This document shows, one piece after another, positions 1 through 6,096 of a stretch of 8,544 nt of DNA (position 1 is the first letter of the stretch; each line of letters begins with the position of its first letter). Origin of the DNA: Planctomycetes bacterium UBA2386 (lineage in GTDB: Bacteria > Planctomycetota > UBA1135 > UBA2386); assembly GCA_002343845.1 (NCBI GenBank), contig DDSQ01000050.1, positions 13,512-22,055 of the forward strand. The letters run 5' to 3'. A program made the position numbers and the translations under genes. Below the pieces are notes generated by a model, which saw only the letters and a program-made list of their open reading frames with translations, was not told the origin of the DNA and ran no database searches.

Positions 1-688
1 GGATCGAGCGTGCGGCCTCGCCGCGACTGCCGGCCTCCTCGGCGGCCGCCACGACGCTGCCGACGGTCCAGGCGCCGCTCGCTGCCTTGCCGAGCAGCTC
101 CTCGGCCCGTTCGGTGATCGCCCGACCGCCGCAGTAGGCCTCGAAGTGGCCGAGCCCGCCGCACGGACAGCGGCGGCCGCCGGGCCGGAACGTGGTATGG
201 CCGATCTCGCCGGCGGCGTTGTTGCCGCCGCCGAACGGCTTGCCGTCGATGATCAGGCCGATGCCGATCCCGGTGCCGAAGAACAGGCACAGCAGCGGAT
301 CCGCGGCGCGCGCATGGCCGCGCAGGTACTCGCCGAAGGCGCTGGCGCGACCGTCGTTGATCAACGTGGTCGCCAGGCCAAAGCGTTGCTCGACGTGCTG
401 CGCGAGCGGGAAGCCGTCGAGCGGCAGGTTCGGGGCGCGATCGATCGAACGCCCGTCGCGGGGGATCACGCCCGCAGTGCCAAAACCGGCCGCGCGGGGC
501 CGTTCGTGGCCGGCCGGCACCGCGGCGAGCACCGCCGTGATCGCGCGGTCGAACGCGGCCAGGAACGGCGCGCGTTCGCGCACCGTCGGCACGTGTTGGA
601 CCGCGTGGACCGTGAAATCCTCGCCGACGAGCGCGAACCGGCACTTGGTGCCGCCGAGGTCGCCGGCCAGCACCGTGCGCGTGCTCAT
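1..688 (-). CDS. ROK-family sugar kinase (glucokinase-like), 3' end beyond the window
   Basis: This is probably a cytoplasmic ATP-dependent hexose kinase (glucokinase or related sugar kinase) of the ROK family; the substrate cannot be read from the sequence. The visible 229 residues start MSTRTVLAGDLGGTK, with the phosphate-binding DLGGTK at 10-15. They continue with the catalytic Asp in LIND (D112), the second phosphate loop GTGIGIG at 138-144, and the sugar- and zinc-site segment GEIGH at 160-164. The zinc motif CPCGGLGHFE follows at 174-183. The usual motif is CxCGxxGCxE, so the third Cys is His181 here, which could still bind metal. ROK kinases are about 300 residues, so roughly 70-80 C-terminal residues lie off the left edge. 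The ATG at 688 overlaps the stop of the upstream small gene (ATGA). A GGAGG sits only one base before the ATG, suggesting translation by termination-reinitiation. The family call is firm; a specific name such as glk is not justified. Confidence 0.93.
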   Translation of the reverse strand, partial: MSTRTVLAGDLGGTKCRFALVGEDFTVHAVQHVPTVRERAPFLAAFDRAITAVLAAVPAGHERPRAAGFGTAGVIPRDGRSIDRAPNLPLDGFPLAQHVEQRFGLATTLINDGRASAFGEYLRGHARAADPLLCLFFGTGIGIGLIIDGKPFGGGNNAAGEIGHTTFRPGGRRCPCGGLGHFEAYCGGRAITERAEELLGKAASGAWTVGSVVAAAEEAGSRGEAARSI

Positions 689-1014
689 TCCTCCGACAGG
701 CCTTCCATCAGCTCTTCGAGCAGCTTGATCATGCTCGCGTTCTGGTGCTCGAGCACGGTGATGCGGCGCATCAGCTTCTCGACCACCGGCGGCAGCAGCG
801 TCTCGAGCGTCACCGACTTGATCATCTGGAACATCTCGGCGCGGTGCGGCGGCGTGTCCTTCCCGAAGTGGAAGTGGTAGGCGTTCTGCAGCGCCTGGCC
901 GGTGTGGTCGAGGATCTCGCGAGCGACCGCATCCTGGTGCTCGGGACCGTGGTGCGTCATGCGGAAGGTCTCGACCTTGAACCGATGCAGCGCATCCTTG
1001 AGCTTCTTCTTCAA
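685..1014 (-). CDS. Unrecognised 109-residue protein with predicted helical/coiled-coil C-terminus, TTG start
   Basis: I do not recognise this protein. Starting at the TTG at 1014 it has 109 residues. It has a basic N-terminus (MKKKLKDALHRFK), a His-rich middle (nine His overall, including HH at 21-22 and HFHF at 47-50), and a C-terminal stretch from about 64 to 105. That stretch has regularly spaced Leu, Ile, Val and Met, ending KLLEELMEGLSEE, and looks helical or coiled-coil. No signal peptide or membrane segment is seen. The TTG is chosen because AGGAG lies seven bases upstream (1026-1022) and there is no ATG or GTG in frame nearby upstream. The alternative ATG at 960 would give 91 residues but lacks a well-placed ribosome-binding site. 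Its TGA overlaps the ATG of the sugar kinase by four bases, so the two are probably co-translated. The reality of the gene rests on start signals, coupling and a protein-like composition, not on a known family. Confidence 0.75.
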   Translation of the reverse strand: MKKKLKDALHRFKVETFRMTHHGPEHQDAVAREILDHTGQALQNAYHFHFGKDTPPHRAEMFQMIKSVTLETLLPPVVEKLMRRITVLEHQNASMIKLLEELMEGLSEE

Positions 1015-1021
1015 GCGGGAA

Positions 1022-1026
1022 CTCCT
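1022..1026 (-). promoter_or_regulatory. Shine-Dalgarno AGGAG deciding the TTG start
   Basis: On the minus strand AGGAG is followed by seven bases and then TTG (1014-1012). This near-ideal spacing is the main reason to accept a TTG start for the small gene, since there is no in-frame ATG or GTG close by upstream. Confidence 0.7.
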
Positions 1027-1079
1027 GGCCTCACCGACGGAGGCCGATTCGTCTGGGTGTGTGATTCTCCGTAGCCGCG

Positions 1080-1187
1080 GTCGCGCCTTTGCGCAACGGG
1101 TCGTCGCGGTTGGCGCCGCCGGACGCTGCAGCGGCGCATGGCCGACCCGCGCATGCGGTCGGCCGATCGGCGCCGTCGAACGGCACC
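1080..1187 (-). terminator. Cluster of four inverted repeats after fabF (possible terminator or structured RNA)
   Basis: Four hairpins can be drawn in the 197-base spacer after the fabF stop. In transcription order: (1) 1187-1169, eight-pair stem GGTGCCGT/ACGGCGCC with one G-U pair and a three-base loop. (2) 1164-1140, stem GGCCGACCGC with its complement interrupted by one bulged G, loop ATGC. (3) 1137-1113, seven-pair GCGCCGC/GCGGCGC with an 11-base loop. (4) 1097-1080, GTTGCGC/GCGCGAC with one G-U pair and loop AAAG. No U-run follows any of them, so classical intrinsic termination is not shown. Their position between the fatty-acid block and the next gene suggests an end of transcription, 3'-end protection, or a leader of the downstream pair. 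GC-rich DNA forms such repeats by chance more often than average DNA. Confidence 0.45.
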
Positions 1188-1211
1188 CGTGGCCCGGCGC
1201 GGCCGGATGCT

Positions 1212-2450
1212 TCAGATGCGCGAGAGCAGCAGGCTCGTGTTGTGGCCGCCGAAGCCGAGCGAGTTGCTGAGCGCGTGGTCGACGCGAAGTTCGCGGGCGA
1301 CGTTCGGCACGTAGTCGAGGTCGCAGTCCGGATCGCGCGTTTCCTGGTTGATCGTCGGGTGCACCGAGCCGGTGCGGATCGACATCGCCGTAGCGGCCAG
1401 TTCGATCGCCCCCGAGGCGCCGAGCAGGTGACCGACCATCGACTTGGTCGACGACACGCACAGGCGCTTCGCATGGTCGCCGAAAACCCGCTTGATCGCC
1501 GCGGTCTCGATCTTGTCGTTGAGGAAGGTGCTGGTGCCGTGCGCGTTGATGTATTGCACGCGATCCGCGGCGACGCCGGCATCGCGCAAGGCCTGCTGCA
1601 TCGCCCGCGACGGGCCGTCGGCGTCCTCGTTGGGCGCGGTGATGTGGAAGGCGTCGTCGGTCGAGCCGTAGCCCGCGAGCTCGCACAGGATCGGGGCGCC
1701 ACGGCGCTTGGCGTGTTCGTACTCCTCGAGCACGAGTGCTGCCGCGCCCTCACCCATCACGAAGCCGTCGCGGTCCTTGTCGAACGGGCGCGAGGCGCGC
1801 TTGGGGTCGCCGTTGCGCGTCGACACGGCCTTCAGCGAGCAGAAGCCGGCGAGGCCGAGTTCGGTCGTCGCTGCTTCGCTGCCGCCGGTCAGCATGATGT
1901 CGGCTTCGCCCCACTGGATCGTGCGCAGCGCCAAGCCGATCGCGTGGCTCGAGCTCGCGCACGCCGACGAGGTCACGTAGCAGGTGCCCTGGAGGCCGAA
2001 GCGGATCGCGGCCTGGCCCGCCATCGCGTTGGCCATGATCTTCGGGATGAAGAACGGGCTCACGCGGTCGGCGCCGCGTTCGACCTGCAGCACCTTGCTC
2101 GCCTCGATTTCGCTGATGCCGCCGATGCCGGTGCCGAGGATGCAGCCAGCGCGCGTGCGGTCTTCGCGGTCCAGAGCGAGGCCGCTCGCCGCCATCGCCT
2201 CCGCCGCGGCCACCAGGTAGTACATCGTGAACTGCTCGAGCCGCTTGCTCTCCGACTTCGGAAAGTGCTGCTCGGTGTTCCACTGCCAGACTTCGCACGC
2301 GAACTTCGCCGTGTGCTTGGCCGTGTCGAACTTGGTGATCGGCCCGGCTCCGGAGGTGCCGGCCAGCATCGCCGCCCAGTTCGACTTCATGTCGAGGCCC
2401 AGGGCCGACACGGCCCCGACCCCGGTGATGACGACCCGACGTCTGCTCAT
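1212..2450 (-). CDS. fabF: 3-oxoacyl-[acyl-carrier-protein] synthase II (FabF/KAS II)
   Basis: FabF is the cytoplasmic elongating condensing enzyme of type II fatty acid synthesis. It joins an acyl group held on its Cys to malonyl-ACP with loss of CO2. The 412-residue length matches the family, and the protein starts MSRRRVVITGVGAVSALG. The nucleophile is Cys164 in SSACASSSHAIG, which fits the ketosynthase active-site signature. The two catalytic His are H304 (NAHGTST) and H341 (KSMVGHLLGASG), with Lys336 between them. This Cys-His-His set marks FabB/FabF enzymes and excludes the Cys-His-Asn FabH type. The C-terminal SLGFGGHN carries the Phe-Gly loop (around residue 400) that gates the acyl pocket. 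The start at ATG 2450 follows acpP by 69 bases, in the common acpP-fabF order. The ribosome-binding site is weak. FabB rather than FabF is possible in principle, but length, context and motifs favour FabF. Confidence 0.98.
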   Translation of the reverse strand: MSRRRVVITGVGAVSALGLDMKSNWAAMLAGTSGAGPITKFDTAKHTAKFACEVWQWNTEQHFPKSESKRLEQFTMYYLVAAAEAMAASGLALDREDRTRAGCILGTGIGGISEIEASKVLQVERGADRVSPFFIPKIMANAMAGQAAIRFGLQGTCYVTSSACASSSHAIGLALRTIQWGEADIMLTGGSEAATTELGLAGFCSLKAVSTRNGDPKRASRPFDKDRDGFVMGEGAAALVLEEYEHAKRRGAPILCELAGYGSTDDAFHITAPNEDADGPSRAMQQALRDAGVAADRVQYINAHGTSTFLNDKIETAAIKRVFGDHAKRLCVSSTKSMVGHLLGASGAIELAATAMSIRTGSVHPTINQETRDPDCDLDYVPNVARELRVDHALSNSLGFGGHNTSLLLSRI

Positions 2451-2519
2451 GGCGTTCTTGCTCGCGCGGTTGGCGGCCCGGACGCCGACGCGGCGGCCGG
2501 CGGGCCGGTTTGGCCGATC

Positions 2520-2765
2520 TCAGCCCAGCTTGCCGCTGATGTACTTCACGGCGTCGCCGACGGTCTGGATCTTCTCCGCGTCCTCGTCGGGGATGTTGAT
2601 CTCGAACTCGTCCTCGAACTCCATCACCAGCTCGACCGTGTCGAGCGAGTCGGCGCCGAGGTCGTTGATGAACGAGGTCTCGGCCGTGATCTTGTCACGG
2701 GTGGTACCGAGTTGCTCGCAGACGATGTTGTGGACTCGTTCCTGGATGTTGTCAGCCTTCGACAC
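2520..2765 (-). CDS. acpP: Acyl carrier protein
   Basis: This is the small acidic carrier on which fatty acyl chains are built. Its 81 residues ([15 protein letters not shown]...) are close to the usual 75-85. Ser40 in the motif GADSLD is the site for the 4'-phosphopantetheine arm. It is followed by the acidic recognition helix ([15 protein letters not shown]) that FabF, FabG, FabH and PlsX bind. The start codon is GTG (2765-2763). AAGAGG lies nine bases upstream (2780-2775), and the [11 protein letters not shown] start matches typical ACP N-termini, so no other start is needed. It sits between fabG (103-base gap holding a possible hairpin) and fabF (69-base gap). These are larger spacings than elsewhere in the block, consistent with separate control of this abundant protein, though no separate promoter is evident. 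Confidence 0.98.
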   Translation of the reverse strand: MSKADNIQERVHNIVCEQLGTTRDKITAETSFINDLGADSLDTVELVMEFEDEFEINIPDEDAEKIQTVGDAVKYISGKLG

Positions 2766-2799
2766 GTTTCGTTGCCTCTTGGGACGTTGGGAGATCGCT

Positions 2800-2824
2800 G
2801 GTGCCGGGTGGGAACCCTGGCGCC
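2800..2824 (-). repeat. Imperfect hairpin in the fabG-acpP gap
   Basis: In the minus-strand transcript, arms GGCGCC (2824-2819) and GGCACC (2805-2800) enclose GGGT/ACCC with loop TCCC. There is one C-A mismatch in the outer stem and one bulged A. It ends 34 bases before the acpP start codon. It could be an RNA-processing or partial-termination element that changes the acpP level relative to fabG. The imperfect stem makes this weak. Confidence 0.3.
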
Positions 2825-2868
2825 GTTGGAATGCTTGGAGGGAGAGCCTCGTTGGCCGGACAGCGTAG

Positions 2869-3618
2869 CTACATGGTCATGCCGCCGTCCACCACGAGAG
2901 TCTGTCCCGTGACGTAGGCGGCGGCGTCGCTGCAGAGGAAGACCACGCTGCGCGCGATGTCGTCCGGACTGCCGAATCGGCCGAGGGGAATCTGCTTGAG
3001 CATGCCGTCCCGAACCTCGGGCGGCAGGCCGGCGGTCATGTCGGTCTCGACGAAGCCCGGGGCGACGACGTTGACGGTGATCGCGCGGCCCGAGAGTTCC
3101 TGCGCCAGCGACTTCGACAGGCCGACGAGGCCGGCCTTGCTCGCCGCGTAGTTCACCTGCCCGGCATTGCCGGTGATGCCGACGACGGAACCGATGTTGA
3201 CGATGCGCCCGCCGCGGGCCTTGGCCATCGCGCGCGCGAACGCCTTGCACACGAGGAAGGTGCCGCGCAGGTTGGTCGCGATCACCGCGTCGAAGTCGTC
3301 CGCGGTCATGCGCAGGAACAGGCCATCGCGCGTGATGCCGGCGTTGTTGACCAGGAAGTCGAGCTTGCCGGCGGCGTCGAGCACCGCCTTGGCCAGGGCG
3401 TCGGCGGCAGCCGGCGACGCGACGTCGGACACCAGCGCCGTGGCCTTGCCGCTGCCGGCGGGCAACGCGGCGATCTGCGCCACGGTGTCGGCGCAGCCGC
3501 CCTCCTTGGTCGACGTGCAGAAGACGTCCGCACCGTTCGCGGCGAGCTGGATCGCGACGGCCCGCCCGATGCCGCGGGAGGCGCCGGTCACCAACGCGGT
3601 CTTGCCTGTGAACTGCAT
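2869..3618 (-). CDS. fabG: 3-oxoacyl-[acyl-carrier-protein] reductase (FabG)
   Basis: FabG is the NADPH-dependent short-chain dehydrogenase that reduces 3-oxoacyl-ACP to 3-hydroxyacyl-ACP after each condensation. The 249 residues match the family. The Rossmann dinucleotide loop TGASRGIG is at 11-18 and NNAG at 91-94. The catalytic set is Asn116 (TNLRGTF), Ser144 (NIGSVVG), Tyr157 and Lys161 (YAASK), followed by the typical [11 protein letters not shown] at 186-195. The C-terminus [14 protein letters not shown] is the usual FabG end. The ATG at 3618 is chosen because [18 protein letters not shown] aligns with other FabG starts; the frame is open for 23 codons further upstream, but that extension runs into the end of fabH. 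The gap to fabH is only 28 bases and no strong ribosome-binding site is seen, so it is presumably co-transcribed. fabD, which normally separates fabH and fabG, is not here. Confidence 0.97.
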   Translation of the reverse strand: MQFTGKTALVTGASRGIGRAVAIQLAANGADVFCTSTKEGGCADTVAQIAALPAGSGKATALVSDVASPAAADALAKAVLDAAGKLDFLVNNAGITRDGLFLRMTADDFDAVIATNLRGTFLVCKAFARAMAKARGGRIVNIGSVVGITGNAGQVNYAASKAGLVGLSKSLAQELSGRAITVNVVAPGFVETDMTAGLPPEVRDGMLKQIPLGRFGSPDDIARSVVFLCSDAAAYVTGQTLVVDGGMTM

Positions 3619-3646
3619 GGTCGTGGCTTCGGGGAGTGGTCGGCGG

Positions 3647-4636
3647 TCACCAACGCAGCAGGAGATGGCCCCACGCCATGCCTGCACCGAACGCCGGCAT
3701 CACGACCAGCTTGCCGGATTGCAGCCGGCCGGCGTCGTAGGCCTCGCGCAGGGCGATCGGCACCGACGCCGCGGACGTGTTGCCGTAGCGGTCGATGTTG
3801 CTGAACACCAGGTCCATCGGCATGCCGAGCTGCTCCATCGCCGCCTCGATGATGCGCTGGTTGACCTGGTGCGGGACGATGACGCCGATCTGGTCGCGGC
3901 CGTACTTCTCGACGACGCCGCGCACGAGGTCGGCGAACACGCGCACCGCGAAGCGGAACACCTTGGTGCCCCCCATCTTCATGAAGTGCAGCCCTTGCGC
4001 GACCGAATCGGCGCTCGCCGGATGGCGGCTGCCGCCGCCGGGCTGCGCCAGCACGTTCTCGGCGCCGCCTTCCATGCCGATCGAGCCGCCGAGGAATTCG
4101 CCGCGTCCCGCTCGGCTCAGCGACGTGTAGATGGCGGCACCTGCACCGTCCCCGAACAGGACGCAGGTGTTGCGGTCGGTGTAGTCGAGGATCCGGCTCA
4201 GGATCTCGGCGCCGACGACGAGGATGTTCTTGGCCTGGCCGGACTGCACCATGCCGGCGGCGAGCTGCGACGCGAAGACGAAGCCGCTGCAGGCGCCGGC
4301 GACGTCGAAACCGCCGGCGCGCTTGCAGCCGAGGTCGAGGCCGACGCGGCACGCGGTCGCCGGGAACGGTTGGTCGCCCGTGACCGTCGCCACGATCACC
4401 AGGTCGAGTTCGTCGGGCTCCATGCGCGCATCGGCGAGCGCTTGCTTGGCCGCGGCGATCGCCAGGGTGCTGGTGACTTCGCCGCTGGCGGCGATGCGTC
4501 GTTCGCGGATCCCGGTGCGTTGGACGATCCACTCGTCCGACGTGTCGACCATCTTCTCGAGGTCGGCGTTGGTCAGCCGACGCTCGGGAACGTGACGGCC
4601 CAGTCCGGCGATGCCGACGGGGACGACGGCGCTCAT
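3647..4636 (-). CDS. fabH: 3-oxoacyl-[acyl-carrier-protein] synthase III (FabH/KAS III)
   Basis: FabH starts fatty acid synthesis by condensing a short acyl-CoA primer, usually acetyl-CoA, with malonyl-ACP. The 329 residues begin MSAVVPVGIAGLGRHVPE. The family-typical TSDEWIVQRTGIRERR lies at 32-47, where the Trp and Arg line the CoA site. The catalytic triad is Cys116 (DVAGACSGF), His256 (IVPHQVNQRI) and Asn286 (RYGNTSAASVP). This Cys-His-Asn set separates it from FabF. The GDGAGA motif is present at 162-167. The ATG at 4636 overlaps the plsX stop by four bases (ATGA), so translation is probably coupled. No good separate Shine-Dalgarno is visible. Straight-chain or branched primer preference cannot be judged by eye. 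Confidence 0.97.
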   Translation of the reverse strand: MSAVVPVGIAGLGRHVPERRLTNADLEKMVDTSDEWIVQRTGIRERRIAASGEVTSTLAIAAAKQALADARMEPDELDLVIVATVTGDQPFPATACRVGLDLGCKRAGGFDVAGACSGFVFASQLAAGMVQSGQAKNILVVGAEILSRILDYTDRNTCVLFGDGAGAAIYTSLSRAGRGEFLGGSIGMEGGAENVLAQPGGGSRHPASADSVAQGLHFMKMGGTKVFRFAVRVFADLVRGVVEKYGRDQIGVIVPHQVNQRIIEAAMEQLGMPMDLVFSNIDRYGNTSAASVPIALREAYDAGRLQSGKLVVMPAFGAGMAWGHLLLRW

Positions 4637-5652
4637 GCGTTCGGCTCGGCTTGCGGCACTGCGGACATGCGCACGGCCTGCACGATGTGGTCGTTGACCT
4701 CGGCGTTCATCGCGCGCATCGCGAAGCCGATCGCGTTGGCGAACGCCGGCGCATGCGAGCGACCGTGGCAGATGGTGACGATGCCGTCGACGCCGAGCAG
4801 CAGAGCGCCGCCGTACTCGGAGAAGTCGACGCGCGGCACGATCTCCTTCTTCACCTGGCCGATGCGCGCGGGTTCGATCGCCGCCTTCTGCATCAAGCCG
4901 AACATCGTGCGCAGGACATACTCGGCAAGGCCTTCGCTGACCTTCAGCAGCACGTTGCCGGTGAAGCCGTCGGTGACGACGACGTGGCAGTCGCCGGAGA
5001 ACACCTCGACGCCCTCGACGTTGCCGTGGAAGCGGATCGGCAGGTGCTTCATCAGCGCCCGCGCTTCGCGCACCAGCGTGTTGCCCTTCAGTTCTTCGCT
5101 GCCGATGTTCAGCACGCCGACCTTGCAGTCCTTGATGCCGAACGTGCCGCCGTAGTAGGCCGCGCCCATCAGCGCGTACTGCGCGAGGTGATGGGCCTTC
5201 GGTTGCGGGTTGGCGCCGACGTCGAGCACCAGGAACGGGTTCTTCTCGCCCTGGATGATCGCTGCGATCGCCGGACGGCGGATGCCTTCGAGGCAGCCGA
5301 GCCCCAGCGTGGCGGCGGCGACGACGGTGCCGGTCGAGCCGGCACTGACGAACGCGCCAGCGCGCTTCTCCTTCAGCTCTTGGATGCCGACCGCGATGCT
5401 GTTGCGCGGCTTCTTGCGCATCGCGTCCGTCGGCGTGTCGGCGTCGGTGAGGACGTCCGGAGCGTCGAGGACCGAGATGCCCGCCGCCGCCAGCCCTTCG
5501 GCGCGCAGCGCGTCTTCGATCGCCGCCTTGGGGCCGGTCAGCACGACCTGGTCCCCGCGCACGAAGCCCCGCTGGATCGCCATCGCCACGCCGGCAATGC
5601 ACTCCTTCGGAGCGTGATCACCGCCGGCGGCGTCGAGCACAACCTTGGTCAT
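4633..5652 (-). CDS. plsX: Phosphate acyltransferase PlsX
   Basis: PlsX converts acyl-ACP and phosphate into acyl-phosphate, the acyl donor for PlsY, and so links fatty acid synthesis to phospholipid synthesis. It is a peripheral enzyme at the inner face of the membrane. The 339 residues fit the family. The N-terminus MTKVVLDAAGGDHAPKE is diagnostic. Further conserved blocks are FVSAGSTGT at 101-109 (most relatives have SAGNTGA), RRPAIAA at 125-131, LDVGANPQPK at 143-152, VGVLNIGSEELKG at 178-190, GNVEG at 210-214 and VVVTDGFTGNVLLK at 224-237. The ATG at 5652 has AAGGA five bases upstream within AAGGAAGG, the clearest Shine-Dalgarno in the block after that of the small gene. It follows rpmF by 80 bases, a gap that holds two hairpins, and overlaps fabH by four bases. 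rpmF-plsX-fabH is a widely conserved bacterial order. Confidence 0.97.
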   Translation of the reverse strand: MTKVVLDAAGGDHAPKECIAGVAMAIQRGFVRGDQVVLTGPKAAIEDALRAEGLAAAGISVLDAPDVLTDADTPTDAMRKKPRNSIAVGIQELKEKRAGAFVSAGSTGTVVAAATLGLGCLEGIRRPAIAAIIQGEKNPFLVLDVGANPQPKAHHLAQYALMGAAYYGGTFGIKDCKVGVLNIGSEELKGNTLVREARALMKHLPIRFHGNVEGVEVFSGDCHVVVTDGFTGNVLLKVSEGLAEYVLRTMFGLMQKAAIEPARIGQVKKEIVPRVDFSEYGGALLLGVDGIVTICHGRSHAPAFANAIGFAMRAMNAEVNDHIVQAVRMSAVPQAEPNA

Positions 5653-5672
5653 GGCCTTCCTTGGGCGCGGGT

Positions 5673-5686
5673 GGGCAGGGCTGCCC
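5673..5686 (-). repeat. Small hairpin in the plsX leader
   Basis: GGGCA/TGCCC with a four-base loop lies about 20 bases before the plsX start, just upstream of its ribosome-binding site. It is short, and relevant mainly as the second hairpin in the rpmF-plsX gap. Confidence 0.3.
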
Positions 5687-5701
5687 GGGGAGCAGGCGCG
5701 T

Positions 5702-5719
5702 GCGGTCCGGGCGGACCGC
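5702..5719 (-). terminator. Perfect hairpin 13 bases after rpmF (possible partial terminator or processing site)
   Basis: A perfect seven-pair stem GCGGTCC/GGACCGC with a GCCC loop in the transcript begins 13 bases after the rpmF stop. No U-run follows, so complete termination is unlikely. It may protect the rpmF mRNA end or reduce read-through into plsX, giving more L32 than PlsX. The function is inferred from position only. Confidence 0.45.
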
Positions 5720-5732
5720 GCCGCGCGAGCGA

Positions 5733-5915
5733 TCAGTCGTTGTCGGCGACGAGGATCGGCCGGCCGCGGTAGTGCCCGCAGGCCTTGCAGATCGTGTGCG
5801 GGCGGATCATCGCGCCGCAGTGGGTGCAGCGGACCAACTGGGTGCGGTTCAGGGCCAGGTGCGCACGGCGGTGGCCCTTGCTGGCGCGGCTGAGCTTTCT
5901 CTTCGGATTTGCCAT
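5733..5915 (-). CDS. rpmF: 50S ribosomal protein L32
   Basis: L32 (bL32) is a small, basic protein of the large ribosomal subunit. The 60 residues start MANPKRKLSRASKGHRRAH, matching the family N-terminus (MAxPKRKxSxxxxxxRRAH). They contain a CxxC...CxxC zinc ribbon with Cys30, Cys33, Cys43 and Cys46 (RCTHCG and CKACG), so this is the zinc-binding form rather than a Cys-less paralogue. The ATG at 5915 is fixed by the conserved N-terminus; the frame is open further upstream, but that extension has no family resemblance. No clear Shine-Dalgarno is seen. The gene leads the plsX-fab block, linking ribosome supply and lipid synthesis as in many bacteria, and a candidate promoter lies upstream. The yceD/DUF177 gene that often precedes rpmF is missing. 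Confidence 0.97.
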   Translation of the reverse strand: MANPKRKLSRASKGHRRAHLALNRTQLVRCTHCGAMIRPHTICKACGHYRGRPILVADND

Positions 5916-5951
5916 GGTCGGAAGTCGGTGTGGATCACCAGGGCAGGCCGT

Positions 5952-5963
5952 GGACCGAAGTCC
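5952..5963 (-). repeat. UUCG-capped hairpin in the rpmF leader
   Basis: In the minus-strand transcript GGAC-UUCG-GUCC forms a four-pair stem closed by the very stable C(UUCG)G tetraloop. It lies 37 bases before the rpmF start codon, between the candidate promoter and the gene. It could be a leader control element or merely stable RNA structure. Confidence 0.4.
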
Positions 5964-5992
5964 GAGCCCGCGGGCGAATCCAAGGGCGGAGG

Positions 5993-6020
5993 ACATTACG
6001 GAGGTCGTCCTCGAAGTCAA
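5993..6020 (-). promoter_or_regulatory. Candidate sigma70-type promoter for rpmF-plsX-fab block
   Basis: On the minus strand TTGACT (6020-6015, five of six consensus bases) is followed after 16 bases by TAATGT (5998-5993, three of six). This is one of the few AT-richer spots in the gap, and it lies 77 bases before the rpmF ATG. The -10 match is poor and the lineage's promoter consensus is unknown. Confidence 0.3.
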
Positions 6021-6036
6021 CGACGCAGACCCCGGG

Positions 6037-6058
6037 TCCCGCCGCTGCCGCCGCGGGA
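6037..6058 (-). repeat. Short inverted repeat between alaS and rpmF
   Basis: TCCCGC and GCGGGA (six pairs, ten-base loop) lie downstream of the larger hairpin behind alaS. It may be part of the alaS 3' end. The stem is short and could be chance in GC-rich DNA. Confidence 0.25.
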
Positions 6059-6069
6059 ACGCCTGACAC

Positions 6070-6096
6070 GTGCGCCGCGGCAAGTGCCGCGCGCAC
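6070..6096 (-). terminator. Hairpin downstream of alaS (possible terminator without U-run)
   Basis: GTGCGC-GCGGC pairs with GCCGC-G-GCGCAC: eleven pairs, one bulged G, loop ACTT in the transcript. It begins 60 bases after the alaS stop. It is the strongest stem in this 241-base gap and the best candidate for the end of the alaS transcript, but no U-tract follows it. Confidence 0.45.

Noticed and set aside
146..880. Plus-strand open frame of 244 codons opposite the ROK kinase and small gene
   Set aside because: It is antisense to the kinase, whose motifs are complete. The product has no recognisable domain.
2479..2519. Short GC-rich inverted repeat CGGCC/GGCCG in the acpP-fabF gap
   Set aside because: A five-pair stem of only G and C is expected by chance here, and nothing about its position supports a function.
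1089..2912. Long plus-strand open frame (607 codons) opposite fabF, acpP and the end of fabG
   Set aside because: It lies antisense to clear fabF and acpP genes. Its product is Ala/Arg/Gly-rich with no domain. Long antisense frames are expected where third positions are mostly G or C.
3588..4532. Minus-strand open frame of 314 codons overlapping fabH out of frame
   Set aside because: It is Arg/Pro-rich shadow sequence; fabH with its full catalytic triad occupies the region.
3167..5155. Long plus-strand open frame (662 codons) opposite fabG, fabH and plsX
   Set aside because: It is antisense to three unmistakable genes, has low-complexity composition and no ribosome-binding site or family resemblance.
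4651..5772. Plus-strand open frame (373 codons) opposite plsX and the start of rpmF
   Set aside because: This is a codon-bias shadow: Arg, Ala, Asp and His-rich with no recognisable domain.
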